Of a stretch of DNA of 64,000 bases, positions 48,370-60,375 are shown one piece after another. The first letter of the stretch is position 1. Each line of letters starts with the position of its first letter. The notes under the pieces were generated by a model. That model saw only the letters and a program-made list of their open reading frames with translations. It made no database searches and was not told the origin of the DNA. The position numbers were made by a program, and so were the translations under genes. Where the stretch lies: NCBI GenBank assembly GCA_033297075.1, contig MU858078.1, positions 124,001 through 188,000 on the forward strand, in the 5' to 3' direction. The stretch comes from Rhypophila decipiens (lineage: Eukaryota > Ascomycota > Sordariomycetes > Sordariales > Naviculisporaceae).

Positions 48370-48678
48370 ATGGCACCCTTGGTTATCTTCCCTGAACCTA
48401 TCGACACCCCACATAAGCTCACCAAGGAGGCTATTTCCTGGATACCCGGCGTGGTTGCTCTTTGCAAACTCCGGGGAACTGGCGAGCTCCTCGTGTCGTT
48501 CAGCGCCCCCAACATCACCCTCTTCGGCTTTCATCCGATGGCGAGGTGTAAGAAACAGCTTCTCTTTATCTGTACAGCAACAAAGTCTGGTGTATCATTC
48601 TCAACATTGCACCTAGTAACAAGATGCTCACTCGGCTTACAACCTGATCTCGCGGTCCAAGCCCTAATCACATTGTAA
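48370..48678 (+). CDS. Weak candidate small ORF, unknown
   Basis: A 102-codon frame opening with a good start context (ACCATGG) and MAPLVIFPEPIDTPHK. The first 60 codons look codon-biased like real coding sequence (many NNC codons); the rest does not. I recognise no family. It could be a small cluster gene, the remnant of a larger one, or chance. Confidence 0.25.
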   Translation: MAPLVIFPEPIDTPHKLTKEAISWIPGVVALCKLRGTGELLVSFSAPNITLFGFHPMARCKKQLLFICTATKSGVSFSTLHLVTRCSLGLQPDLAVQALITL

Positions 48679-48927
48679 CAATCACCGTTTACAACCGAAT
48701 ACTTTTCTTGCCTTCTACCCGTTATGCCCCCGATATACCTATTGTTGCACAGCATAAAGTCCCTACGTGCAGTGTTTCCGATCCACCACTTGCCACGTTT
48801 TCTGGCACATGTTGAGCAGCACGACGATCATTCAGAAGAACCAAGGGAACCAAATCACGATCACCAAGGAACATGTGAATCTGCAATCTTGGTCCAGGAT
48901 TGCACTGCCCCTGGCTCTGACATGATC

Positions 48928-48939
48928 TACTCCGTACGG
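48928..48939. promoter_or_regulatory. Overlapping TACTCCGTA / CCGTACGG element
   Basis: The two recurrent cluster elements are fused here into TACTCCGTACGG, about 1.5 kb upstream of the HR-PKS start and 1.8 kb upstream of the P450 start. Confidence 0.35.
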
Positions 48940-49434
48940 AATACAGATACACTGTGAGGCTATCTAAATACCTTCGCAGCGTTGTGCTGAGAATTGGTGA
49001 GTATGGAATGGGCTAAAAGGTGGAGGCGGTGAGATTCAGGGGGTTTGTTTACGTTTGCGCTACCTGCTGTGGTTGGTTCGGGAACGATCGTTCTCGCATT
49101 GACCCTTCGCAAACAGGGCTGAACGCCTCCTAATCTCGCACTGATAAGCTGTGGGGTCAACGCGAGATCGCTCCCGAAACGCTCTGCGGTCAGCTTACTC
49201 AGCTTTGCCCATTTATTATATCATTCGCCAATAACGTTACGGCAAATCGGAAGAATATTCAAATAGGCAGCGTTTTCACTCACTTAACTGAACAACATGC
49301 AACAAAACAGCAAGCTATACACACCCCTCCACCACCATTCAGGGGCAGATCAACAAAGATTCCCCGCCCCTGTGTAGCTACCAATCTCACGTCATATCGG
49401 TACTCACAGCACACGATACAACTTCACGCATCTG

Positions 49435-49443
49435 TACGGAGTA
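49435..49443. promoter_or_regulatory. TACGGAGTA element upstream of HR-PKS
   Basis: Same nine bases as at 38103, here within GTACGGAGTAC, about 1.04 kb upstream of the HR-PKS ATG. Confidence 0.3.
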
Positions 49444-50151
49444 CACCACTGAGTAGCAAGCAACGGATAATACGGCTTAGTTATCTTCTTAATGCCCTAG
49501 TGGACTCAATGGACATTGGACAAAAGACAAACGCAAGACAAAGAGTCAGACAGATAGACCGCTACACTGCAACCTCATAGGGCACTAAGGGCAGTCGGCT
49601 ACCGCAGCTGTAGATGGAGGAATCAGATCCTACGCTCTCATGGGCTGCTAGCAGTCAAACCAGTACATGGTACATGTACTTGTGCAGCCGAGCCACGGGA
49701 TACAGTGCCGGATACCGAGACATAAATAGACCTGGTACTGCAGATACGGATCGCTATATCCAGATATCGGCAGTGGATGTCCCAGCATGTTTGTGAACAT
49801 GCTTACGCTATGCGGGAGAACGGTAACCGACATCTACATGTGAAAGTTGATGCGGGAACCTTGACCGTCTGAACATGTCTGATAGAACGAGCTGCGACAT
49901 TTCGCTAGTCGATGTGAGACTTGGATGCACGCTGCAGAGTCCCAGGATGGCAGCCAGATCCTGAGCTAGGGCGGAGTTGATTCCTAGACGCAGCCTCTGC
50001 CAGCGTCCAATACCATTACCATTCATGTTACCCCCGAGCGTGAATGCGAACACTGATTCCACAAGACCTGAGTGAGGGATTCGAATGCCGGTTCTTGGTC
50101 AGTTTCTCAAGGTGTATCCGTACAGCCCCTTTCTTCTGACGGGATCAACAG

Positions 50152-50178
50152 CCTCCTCCTCCTCCTCCTCCTCCTCCT
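50152..50178 (+). repeat. (CCT)n repeat in HR-PKS upstream region
   Basis: Nine CCT units about 300 bp before the HR-PKS start codon; a pyrimidine-rich promoter or leader tract. Confidence 0.85.
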
Positions 50179-50478
50179 GACGTTGATCCATATGCAAGCA
50201 TTTCCCTTGTGCTTCAAATTGGCGCTACCTGCCTTGTGGTACCTTACGTTAGGTTCCCCAGTTTTGTCCTCTCCCTAAAGAAGACATCGTTTTTGTCTCG
50301 CACCTGTCAGAGTCTGTTGTTGTCCCAGGTCCGAGTGAGCGTTCACGTAGGTCACTGGCTGTACGATAGCATACCCACCAATCATTACCCACATAATTAC
50401 TTCTTGGACTACGAGTGTCCATCACATCAGTTGTATATACCATTCCTCAAGCAACTCTTTGTCCCACCAACAACCAAG

Positions 50479-53400
50479 ATGGCACAAGACGCACCCCCGA
50501 GCATGTACTCTGGCAAGATAGCCATCGTGGGAATGGCCTGCCGTCTCCCCGGCGGCGCCTCCTCTCCCGAGTCCCTCTGGTCCATGCTCGCCGAAGGGCG
50601 CAACGGGCAGAGGGAGGTGCCCTCGTCCCGATGGGACTGGCGATCCTTCTACCACAAGGCGCCCGATGCCAAAGAAACCACCAACTTTAGCAAGGGCTAC
50701 TTTCTGAACGAGGACGTGTCCAAGTTTGACGCGCGCTTCTTTGGCGTGCCCGTGGCAGAGGCCTCGGGCATCGATCCGCAGCAGAGGATGTTGCTCGAGG
50801 TGACGTACGAGGCGCTCGAGAATGCGGGCCTTGCGCTGGAAAAGATGCGCGGCAGCCAGACGTCGGTGCACATTGCCATGTTTGCCAAGGACTACGACAA
50901 GATTGGGTACAAGGACGGGCCGATGCTGCACAAGAGCCATATTCTGGGGTCGGGCGATGCGATACTTGCGAATCGACTGTCGTATTTGCTGGATTTGAGG
51001 GGGCCGTCGAACGTGCTGGATACGGGATGTGTAAGTCCCGCCTGCCCGATATTGATGATCGATTTTCTGACAAGTACGTACAGTCTGGCTCGCTTTTGGC
51101 GCTGCACCAAGCCTGTCTGACGCTGAGAGCTGGGGAGTCGACGGTGGCTATTGCTGGAGCCAGCCAGCTTCTCCTGAGCCCAGATCAGTCGACAGCCATG
51201 TCGTAAGTGCTAAGTACCTTAAGGAGCTGACCTCTTTCCCTCTACATCATCTATTAACACTGGTTTCCAGAACCCTCACCAACCCAGACGGGACATGCTA
51301 CACATTCGACTCCAGGGGCGCAGGCTACGGCCGCGGCGAAGGCCTCGGCGTCCTTGTGCTCAAGCGTCTGGAGAAAGCCATAGCAGACGGCGACCAGATC
51401 CAGGCCGTCATCGTAGAGACCGGCTCCAACCACGACGGCAAGACGGCCGGCATCTTCCTCCCCAACCCCGACGCGCAAGAGGCCCTCGCGCGCGCAGTCT
51501 ACAAACGAGCCGGTCTCGACCCGCTTGACACGCTGTACGTAGAAGCCCACGGGACCGGCACGCAAGCCGGCGACGCGGCCGAGATTGGCTCCATCTCCAA
51601 GGTCTTTGGTCGGCCGGCCGGGCGAGAAGGCGAGCTGGTCGTGGGCGCAATCAAGTCCAATATCGGCCATCTGGAGGCTTCTAGTGGTGTGGCCAGCTTG
51701 ATCAAGGCGGTCATGGTGCTCAAGAAGAACATGATCCCGCCGCAGCTGAATTTCATCAGTCCCAAGCCCACGCTGCATCTCGAGGAGAGGGGCATCAAGA
51801 TCCCGCTGGAGCTGACTCGGTTGACGCCGCCGGGGTATACGGGGCCGAGACGGGTGTCTGTCAATAGTTTTGGGTATGGCGGTACCAATGCGCATGCTAT
51901 CCTCGAGGCGTATGATGGGCCTGCCGCAGAAAATGGCCACACCAACGGGTTAAACGGTACCAATGGCCACACCAACGGCGTCGATGGCACCAATTCTCAC
52001 AGCCACTCTCTCCAACCAGCCGCCGCCCGAGAGACAGAAAAGATAATAACCCTCTCGGCCAACACCGAACACTCCCTAACAAGCAACATCGCCAACCTCG
52101 TCACCTGGCTACAAGCCGAAACTTGCAAGCCCCCATCTCAGCAAGCCCCGTTCAACGACATCGCGCATACCCTCAACACGAGACGTTCCCGGCTCCCCTA
52201 CCGAACCAGCCTCATCGCGTCATCCACCTCGTCCCTCTTGACCCTTCTCTCAGACAACGTCAAGCAGCAGCACATCCGCCCAACTCAATCCTCCAAATCA
52301 GCCGCCGTCTCCGTAGGATACATATTCACAGGCCAAGGCGCCCAGTGGTTCGCCATGGGGCGGGAACTCCTCTCCTCACATGCAAGTCCCGAATTCCTTT
52401 CCACCATTCGAACCTGCAACTCTGTGATGAAAAGTCTCGGGTGTGAATGGGATCTCGTGACCGAACTCTCTCGGAGCAAGAATGAGTCCAGGGTGGGGGA
52501 GAGTCAATTCTCCCAACCCCTGACAACCGCCGTCCAAATCGGTCTAGTGGACCTGCTCGAGGCTCGGTATGGCATCCTTCCGGGGGCGGTATGCGGCCAT
52601 TCCTCGGGCGAAATCGCCGCTGCGTATGCATGCGGCGCTATCACGCGCGAGGTTGCCATGCGGGTGTCGTATATGCGCGGCATCTGTTCTGCGCAGGCGA
52701 AGGGGTTGAATACCACACCGGGAGCGATGTTGGCTGTTGGGGAGGGGGAGGGCAAGATACTGCGACGGATTGAGCAGTTGGATTCTGCCTCGCTGGGGAA
52801 GGTAGTCGTTGCGTGTGTGAATTCCCCCGAGAGCACGACGATCAGTGGCGATGAGGGTGCTATTCATGCTCTGGCGGGGGTGCTTGAGCAGGCTGGGGTG
52901 TTTAACCGGCTGCTAAAGGTTGATTCGGCGTATCACAGCCATCATATGGAGGTTGTTAGCGAGGCTTATATCAAGTCGTTGGAGGGGATCGTGACGGGGC
53001 GGGCGAGGGAGGATGTGGCGTTCTTTTCGTCCGTTACGGGGGCGAGGAAGGTGGATGATTTTGGGCCGGGGTACTGGAATAGTAATTCTGTTGGGCAGGT
53101 CAAGTTTGCTGCGGCGTCGGAGCTTGTTGCGCGGCATCTTGCTGGTGAGGGCGGGGCCAACAAGATGGTGACTGTCGAGGTTGGGCCGCACTCGGCGCTG
53201 ATGGGCCCGTTGAGACAGTGCCTCGGTGGTGGTTTCAAGTATGATTACTTGTCTGCTTTGGTGCGGAATGAGAGCGCTGTAAGGACGGTGCTTGCGGTTG
53301 TTGGGAAGCTGTTTGAGGTCGGGTATCCTGTTGGGCTGGAGGCGGATACCGAGAGGGCCAAGTTGGTCGATCGCTTGCCGACGTATGCATGGGACCACTC

Positions 53401-55232
53401 GGCTGGCGGGTACTGGCACGAGTCTCGCCTCAGCAAGGGCTACCGCTTCCGTCCGTTTCCGCCGCATGACCTCGCGGGTTTGTATGATGTGGCTAGCTCC
53501 CCGTATGAGCCCCGCTGGCGGCACATTGTTAGTCTGGAGACGCTACCCTGGCTGAGAGACCATGTCATTGAGGGCTTTGTCATCTTCCCCGGCGCTGGGT
53601 ACGTTGCCTATGTGATCGAGGCGATGAAGCAGCTGTTCAAGATCAGGAACACCGCCGGCCGGCTGAGGAGCATCAACTTTCGGAATGTCAGCTTTGCGAA
53701 GCCAGTGGTGATTTACGACGATCCTGGCGCGCAGCGCAGTCGCGAGGTCGAGCTTCAACTTGTCATTACGCCCTCGCGGCAGTACGCCGGTTCCAAGTGG
53801 GAGCACTTTCGCGTGTTGTCCTATGATGGCAATACCGAGTCCTGGATCGACAACTGCCACGGCGAGACCTCGTGGGAGGCTGAAGTCGACGTCGACACCA
53901 CCAGCAAAGACATTGTCTCGGCTGAAGACCTCGGACTTGGTCATCTAACCAAATCCACTGCGGCAGCATTCCTGCAATCGACGCAGTCTGTCGCTACGAA
54001 TTTCCTCGACCACGTAAGAGAGTACCAAGACCTCCGCAAGTCAGGCAACGAGTACGGTCCCACCTTCCAGCTCCTCCAAGACATCCATCTCGGACGGTGC
54101 ACTGGCACAGCCAAGGTCGTGACCAAGGACATTGCCGAGCTGATGCCGGGGCAGTACCAGCAGCCGCACACCATCCACCCGTCTACCTTTGACTCGGTCC
54201 TGCATTTGGAAGGTATTGTGTTCCATCGCGAGTGTTCGGTCGTGCCCATCATGCCGGTCCGGTTTGGCGAGTGCTCCATTGCTGTTGATGGCCCGGATTT
54301 CAGCACGCCCGGCGCAGAGCTCGTGGTCGCGCTGGAGCTGTTGCCAGAAACAAAACGCGAGGCGGGCGCCAACTTCTGCGTCTATCATAAGCTGAACGAT
54401 GGGACGTATAGGCCTGTGTTGACGGGCAAGGATGTCAAGATTCAGGCTATTGGCGACGCAACCAATGGCGACGCTGATGCGGGCAAGAAGAAGATGAGCT
54501 ATCGGATGGAGTGGAAGGTCGATGTTGACTTTTTGTCATCTGCCGCAAAGGATGTTGGACTAGTCCAGTATATGGATGCGCTGGTGCACAAGAATCCGTT
54601 CTGCAGGCTTCTCAGCGTGGGGGGGGGAGACAGCGGCAGGACCGTGGCCAAGTTCCTGGAAAAAGCCGAGCGTGGCCAGGGACGCTCGCTGGTCGATGGG
54701 TTCACCTTGACGAGTCCCACTGCCGAGAGTCTCGAGACAGTCAAGGCCGATTTGGGCGAGTGGGCCGGCAATGCGGGTCATGTCGAGCTCAAGACGCTCG
54801 AGGTTGAGCGGGATCCGCTCGCCCAGGGGTTTACTGCGGCCAGCTTTGACGTGGCTGTTGTTGCTGCTTCAAGTTCTGGCGTGGATGGTGCCGCTCTGGG
54901 TAATCTCCGCAAGCTGCTCAAGGTCGGTGGTCGTCTTGTCGTTGTTGTTGATCAGGATGCCAAGGTCTCTGAGCTGGACGAGGTCCTCAAGCAGACTGGC
55001 TTCAATGGCGCAGATCTTGTCCTTGCTGGCTTGGTCGTCTCGCGAGCAGTGGAGGGGGACCCTGTAGCCGTGTCTCAATCCAATGGCTCAGCAACGCTCC
55101 ACCTCAGCCATCCCTCCGATGAGGCCCAACTCACTTTGGCCAGTGTCCTGGCAGAGTCACTCCGCCGCAAGGGCATCGAGTCTGCTCTAGAGCTCGACGC
55201 CTGGAGCACGACCGACCCCGAGTCTTACTCTG

Positions 55233-55271
<39 letters not shown>

Positions 55272-58200
55272 GCAAGGTCGACATTGTCATCGACTCGGCC
55301 GAGCATCCTATCCTCGTCGATTTTGAATCAAGCGAGTCCAAGTTTGAACAGGTCAAGCAGCTCCTCCTCCAGGGAAAGAAGGTCTTTTGGGTCACATTTC
55401 AGGGCTCTGCCTCTTCCGAACCTGAGCTGGCAGCCATCAAAAACATGGCTACCGGCCTTGCTCGCGTTGCCCGTCGTGAGAATCCATCTCTGCGCCTCAT
55501 TACCATTGACGTCCAGGACGAGATCCGCCCTTGTGTCATCCAAGCCCTCACCAAAGTGGCACTCTGCTCCTTCTTCGAGTCCCACGATGCCCTCCGTTCG
55601 GAAGAATTCGAATACACGGTGCATAACGGCGGCCGGCTTTCCATCCCCCGCGTTGTCCCCGACGACCAATTCTCCCGTTTCGCCGAGAGTCGTGGCTCCG
55701 AGTCCAGCAGGAACGGCTCGCTGGTGGAGACCAAGTACCTCGACAAGGACAGACCGCTCATGTTCTCGGTGCAAGTCCCGGGCTTGCTCAACTCGATCCG
55801 CTTCGTCGACAACGAGGACATGACCAACAAGCCTCTCGGCGCCGAAGAGGTCCAGGTCGAGGCGCGGGCCTATGGTGTCAACTTCAAGGACGTCTTTATC
55901 AGCCTTGGTCAACTGCCTGCCAACACGGTCATGACTGGTGAGATGGCCAGTGTGGTGACTGCCGTCGGGTCCAAAGTGACCAAGTGGAAGGCCGGCGACA
56001 GGGTGGTGGGTGTGTTTGTCTCTCCCTACGGCAATCAAGTCCGCATCGACCAGCGCGGTGTGGTGGGCATCCCTGACAACATCAGCTTTGCCGATGCTGC
56101 TGCGATCCCCATCACCTACTACACTGCCTGGTACTGCCTCAGCCACGTTGCCCGCTTCGAGGAGGGCCAGAGCGTCTTGATCCATGCTGCCTCGGGCGGC
56201 GTCGGCCAAGCTGCCATCCAGATGGCCCAGCTGCTGGGAGCCGGCGCCATCTACTGCACAGTCGGCAGTGCGGCCAAGAAGAAGGCCATCATGGACCTGT
56301 ACGGCATCCCCGAGGAGCACATCTTTTCGTCGCACTCGGGCCAGTTCAAGAAGCACGTGCTCAGCCTGACGGGCGGCGAGGGTGTCGATGTCGTGCTCAA
56401 CTCGCTCTCGGGCCAGCTCCTCCGTGACAGCTGGGACTGTCTCGCCCAGTTCGGCACCTTTTGCGAGATTGGAAAAGCAGACATCATCAGCCGCAGCCAG
56501 TTGAACATGGCCAACTTTGAGAGACAGGTCACTTTCGCCGCCGTGGACATGTCGCACATGTACAAGAAGAAGCCGGCTGCTGTGGCCAAGGGTCTAGCCG
56601 ACATTTTCGAACTGGTCTCCAAGGGCCAACTCAAGACTGCCAATCCCGTCACGACACTCCCCATGTCCAGCCTCGAGGAGGCCTTCCGCATGATTGTCGC
56701 CAGAAAGCATATTGGCAAGATGGTGCTGGTTGCCGACGAGGACACCCTTGTGCAGGCTACCCGACCCAAGCCCCTCCCTCTCAAGCTCTACCGTGATGGG
56801 ACCTATGTCATTGGCGGTGGTCTCGGCGACCTGGGCAAGAAGATGGCCGTGTTCCTTGCCGAAAAGGGAGCAGGCCACATTGTCGCTCTGACAAGACGCA
56901 ACCTCGACGCTGAACAGCGCAAGGAGTACCAGCCCCTGGAGGAGTCCATCTCCAAGCTCGGCGGCAAACTTGACATCCTACAATGCGACATTTCGTCTCT
57001 CGAAAGCTCCCAGGCCGCCGCGCACGAGATACTCGCTACCCTGCCTCCCATCCGTGGCGTCATCCAGAGCGCGCTCGTCCTCCGCGACCACCCTCTCGAG
57101 TTCATGGACCTCGACGACTGGCAGACGTCGGTCAACCCCAAGGTCAAGGGCACCATCAACATGCACAAGGCCTTTTGCTCGCCCGAGACGACCGACTTTT
57201 TCGTCATGCTCTCGTCCATCTCGAGCATCATTGGCAACGCCACCCAGGGCAACTACGCCGCCGGCAACGCCTTCCAGGACGCCTTTGCTCACGCCGCCAA
57301 CAGCAGTTGCACGCGAGGCATCACCAGTTGCATCGCCATCAACGCCGGCGCCGTCGAAGGATCCAGCCTCGTCAACAACCTCAAGGACCTCAACCACGGC
57401 CGTGACATTGCCAGCACTGTTGGGTCTGTCACCTTTGATGAGGTGCTCGCCACGCTCGAGTACGCCATGGGAGAGAATGCCAAAGCCGCCCAGCTAATCA
57501 TGCACTTTGACCGTGACGCCATGGAAGAGGCCATGGGCACGGCTGCGCTGGCCGAGCACCTGTTTGACCACATTCCCAGCCAGAAGCGGCGAGCCAGCGC
57601 TGGCAAGACAGGCGGTAGTAGCGGCAACAAAAAAGCCAGCGTCATGCAGCTGGTCGAGCAAGCGGCTAGCATTGCCGAGGCAGAAGAGGTCATCCGGGGG
57701 GCGCTGCTGGACAAGTTTGCTGCCTTTGTGGGCGACCACGTGTATGGTGAGGACCAGCCGATCGCCGCGCTGGGGCTGGACTCGCTGGTTTCGATCGAGC
57801 TGAAGAACTGGGTCAAGCACACTTTTACGACGCCGCTGCAGGTGTCTGAGCTGAGTGGTGCCAAGGGTATCTTGCCGCTTGCCAAGCTGATTGTCTCGCG
57901 CATGCCGCATCTCAAGGGGAAGGGCAAGGGTGATGTTGCTGAGAGTAAGCCGCTGGAAGAGAAGAAGGGTGTTGTTCCCAAGCAGAACGGTGTCAATGGT
58001 CATGCCCATGGTCATAGCCATCCCAACGGCACAAACGGACATACCAACGGCAACGGCCACACCAAGGTCAAGCCCGAACAGGAACTCTCCTGCTGCAAAC
58101 TCCAAGACGGCCAGATAACAGCCCAGCCGCTCCCCGACCTCGACGACGTGCTCAACTTCTGGCTAGACTCCAACGCGCATCTCTACTCCCCCTCCCGCCT

Positions 58201-59911
58201 GGAAACCATCCAGCAAGACATGGCCGCCCTCCGCGCACCAGACAGCCCAGCGCGCGAGATCCTGTCCACCCTCTACAAGAAACACGCCCATCTGGACCCT
58301 TCCAACAAGTGGTTCAGCGATCTCGTCACAGAAGGACGCTTCCTCTCGTCCCGTGGGCCCATCGCCCCTTTTGCGTCCATCATGGCCAGCCACGCCAGTG
58401 GCACAGCTCGACACACCCAGTCCGAGCGCGCAGCCATCATTGTCAAATCCGCACTCGAGTACCAAGCCGCGTTTACAGCGGGCGAGGTAGAGCCGCTGGA
58501 GCTTGTTCCCGGCCGTCCGGAATGTACCTGGCGGGCGGGCTGGCTTTTCAATTCGGTGCGGGTCCCACAGCTGGGATGCGACAAGATGGTCAGCTATGCC
58601 GACGAGTACACCACGAAGCAGCACATTGCTGTCCTAAGACGGGGCCATCTCTTCAAAGTCCCCGTGTCGAATGAGCTCTCCCACTCGGCCCTGCAACAAA
58701 AGTTTGACTCCATCATCTCATCATCCGACAAGACGAATGAAGAAATATATTCCGGAATCCTCACAACCGATAACCGCGATTCTTGGGCTGTCGCCCGGTC
58801 AAACCTAACTGTCCTCTCCCCTTCCAACGCAAACTTCTTTTCCGTAATCGACAGAGCCATGTTCGTCCTCTGCTTGGATTCCGGCTCCCCAGTTACACCC
58901 CAAGAAATCGCCCGACAGGGATACATTGGCGACGGCTCCAACAGGTGGTTCGACAAAGTCCTGCAATTCTACGTCAGTTCGAATGGTCTATCAGGCCAAA
59001 TCACCGAGCATGCCATTGTAGACGGGAACACGCCTGCCAGGCTGGTTGAGTTTGTGGTTGGGGGTATTGCCTCGTACACTTTTCCACCTAGAACCAGCAG
59101 CGAGGAGTCAAATGCTGCTGCGGTGTATGAAGCTGTCCCCGCTCTGGAACTCACCCCGGAAATAGAAGACCAAATCGCCCTGTTGCGGAACAAGTTTGTG
59201 GACATGACCAGCCGATCTACCTACGTGCGAGAGACCTTGCCAGAATTAGGGGTCGAGTATCTCATGAGATCTGGCGCGCCGGTGAAGGGGGTGATTGACC
59301 TCACCTGGCAGCTTGCCGTGCGGCTCTTCTTTGGGCCCGACAAGTCCAAGTCGAGCTGGGAGCCCATGTCCCTGGGTCATTTCCACGCTGGTCGGTCAGA
59401 CGCACTACAGCGCGGCACGCCGGCTGTGGTTCGATTTTGTGACGCCGCTGCTGCCCTCGCCGATGAAAGCGACAAACTAAGCGCTGAACAAAAGGAAGAG
59501 TTACGCAGCTTGCTTTCCCAAGCAACAAAATCCTTATCCTCAGAAATGGCCAACATGCTCAACACAGGGAGGAGTTACCTCCGCACGTTTGAAGTACTCT
59601 CTTACCTGTGGCCAAAGGACAGGGTAGCAGAAAAACCCAAGTTTCTGAGCGAAATGACCTTCTTTGGGAGAGGCGACTTTGCGCCGATTTGGAGCCAGAC
59701 TAATGCGTTTGATCTGGAGGGAAAGGGTAGTCCGCTTGATGACTTTGTGCATCTTGTTGCGGATACTGATGGGTTTTGGAGTATTCTTGCGCCCGAGAAA
59801 GAGGGCGTGAGGGTTAGTTTGACGGGTGGTGAGAGGAAGCGGACGGAAGCGTTTGTGAGGGAGTTGCATCGCGCTGCTGGATTGATGAGGGGGATTGCTG
59901 GTAGGGAATAG
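50479..59911 (+). CDS. Highly reducing PKS with C-terminal carnitine-acyltransferase domain
   Basis: Iterative reducing polyketide synthase of 3103 aa; exons 50479-51030, 51084-51202 and 51271-59911 (GTAAGT donors; the first splice restores DTGCSGS). Domains: KS with Cys184, EAHGTGT (His317) and NIGHLEASSG (His357); AT with GHSSGE (Ser668); DH with HVIEGFVIFPG (His988) and Asp1198; a shortened, probably inactive C-methyltransferase region about 1290-1430 (LSVGGGDSG in place of motif I); poly-Asn spacer 1546-1557; full ER about 1727-2050 with HAASGGVGQAA; KR with YVIGGGLGDLG and catalytic Tyr2219; ACP with LGLDSL (Ser2395). After an Asn/Gly/His-rich linker comes a ~600-residue choline/carnitine acyltransferase domain from about 2500, with EHAIVDG (catalytic His2804) and GHFHAGRSD. 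Known relative: Trichoderma virens Tv6-931, whose cAT domain releases and recaptures the chain. Here it could pass the chain to an alcohol acceptor or the partner PKS. Confidence 0.95.
55235..55270 (+). repeat. (AAC)12 repeat inside the HR-PKS
   Basis: Twelve in-frame AAC codons encode a poly-Asn spacer between the degenerate methyltransferase region and the region preceding the ER domain. Confidence 0.9.
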
Positions 59912-60375
59912 GAATTAGAATACCTATGTAGACAAGACTGAACCTGTTTTGACGTGGTATAGGTTAGAGTGGTTAGGTTACTAGTAGACAAGTTGGATAT
60001 GGTATTGTGATATTTTGACTTTTTTTCTACTACCTTGGTTTTATTGGAGTTGGAAATATGTGGGATTAAAATTGGAATTTCTGTCTTTCTTTGAGTCTTG
60101 TCTGAAATAAAGGGATCGAATACTTGTACAGATAGATTCGTGCAGCGTTGCGGTGAAAACCCTCTTTAAATGCATGCCCCTCGCTTATTATATCCTCGCT
60201 GTATGACTCTGGTGGATCATAGCAGCAAAAGGAGCGCCCTCTGGTGTATATGTAGAGGGCGACCCCCCGAGAAAGAATCGTTCTTGACCTCTGTCCTCAG
60301 TCCCATGGGCCAGTCGTCTCTCCTCACCAGACTCGAACAAAAGCACCAGCGTCGCTCACATCCACCAGCCCAACC
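59912..60375. other. HR-PKS to GT2 intergenic region
   Basis: 464 bp, tandem orientation, containing the HR-PKS 3' end and the GT2 promoter. No gene is visible. Confidence 0.6.

Larger units (their letters stand above)
47153..50478. other. 3.3 kb divergent region between P450 and HR-PKS
   Basis: Large shared regulatory region. It contains most of the repeated TACTCCGTA and CCGTACGG elements, several other CGTA-rich palindromic stretches such as TACATGTAC near 49672, a (CCT)n run at 50152-50178, and one weak candidate ORF at 48370. No larger gene is visible. Confidence 0.55.

Noticed and set aside
48546..48577. Intron in the small ORF at 48370 (GTAAGA..ACAG)
   Set aside because: Only 30 nt, too short for a fungal spliceosomal intron, and the frame is open without it.
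50070..50090. B-box-like GGATTCGAATGCC
   Set aside because: Departs from the consensus and has no A-box or acceptor stem at the right distance.
55328..56557. 409-codon minus-strand frame inside the HR-PKS
   Set aside because: Antisense shadow of the ER domain; the plus strand is unambiguously coding.
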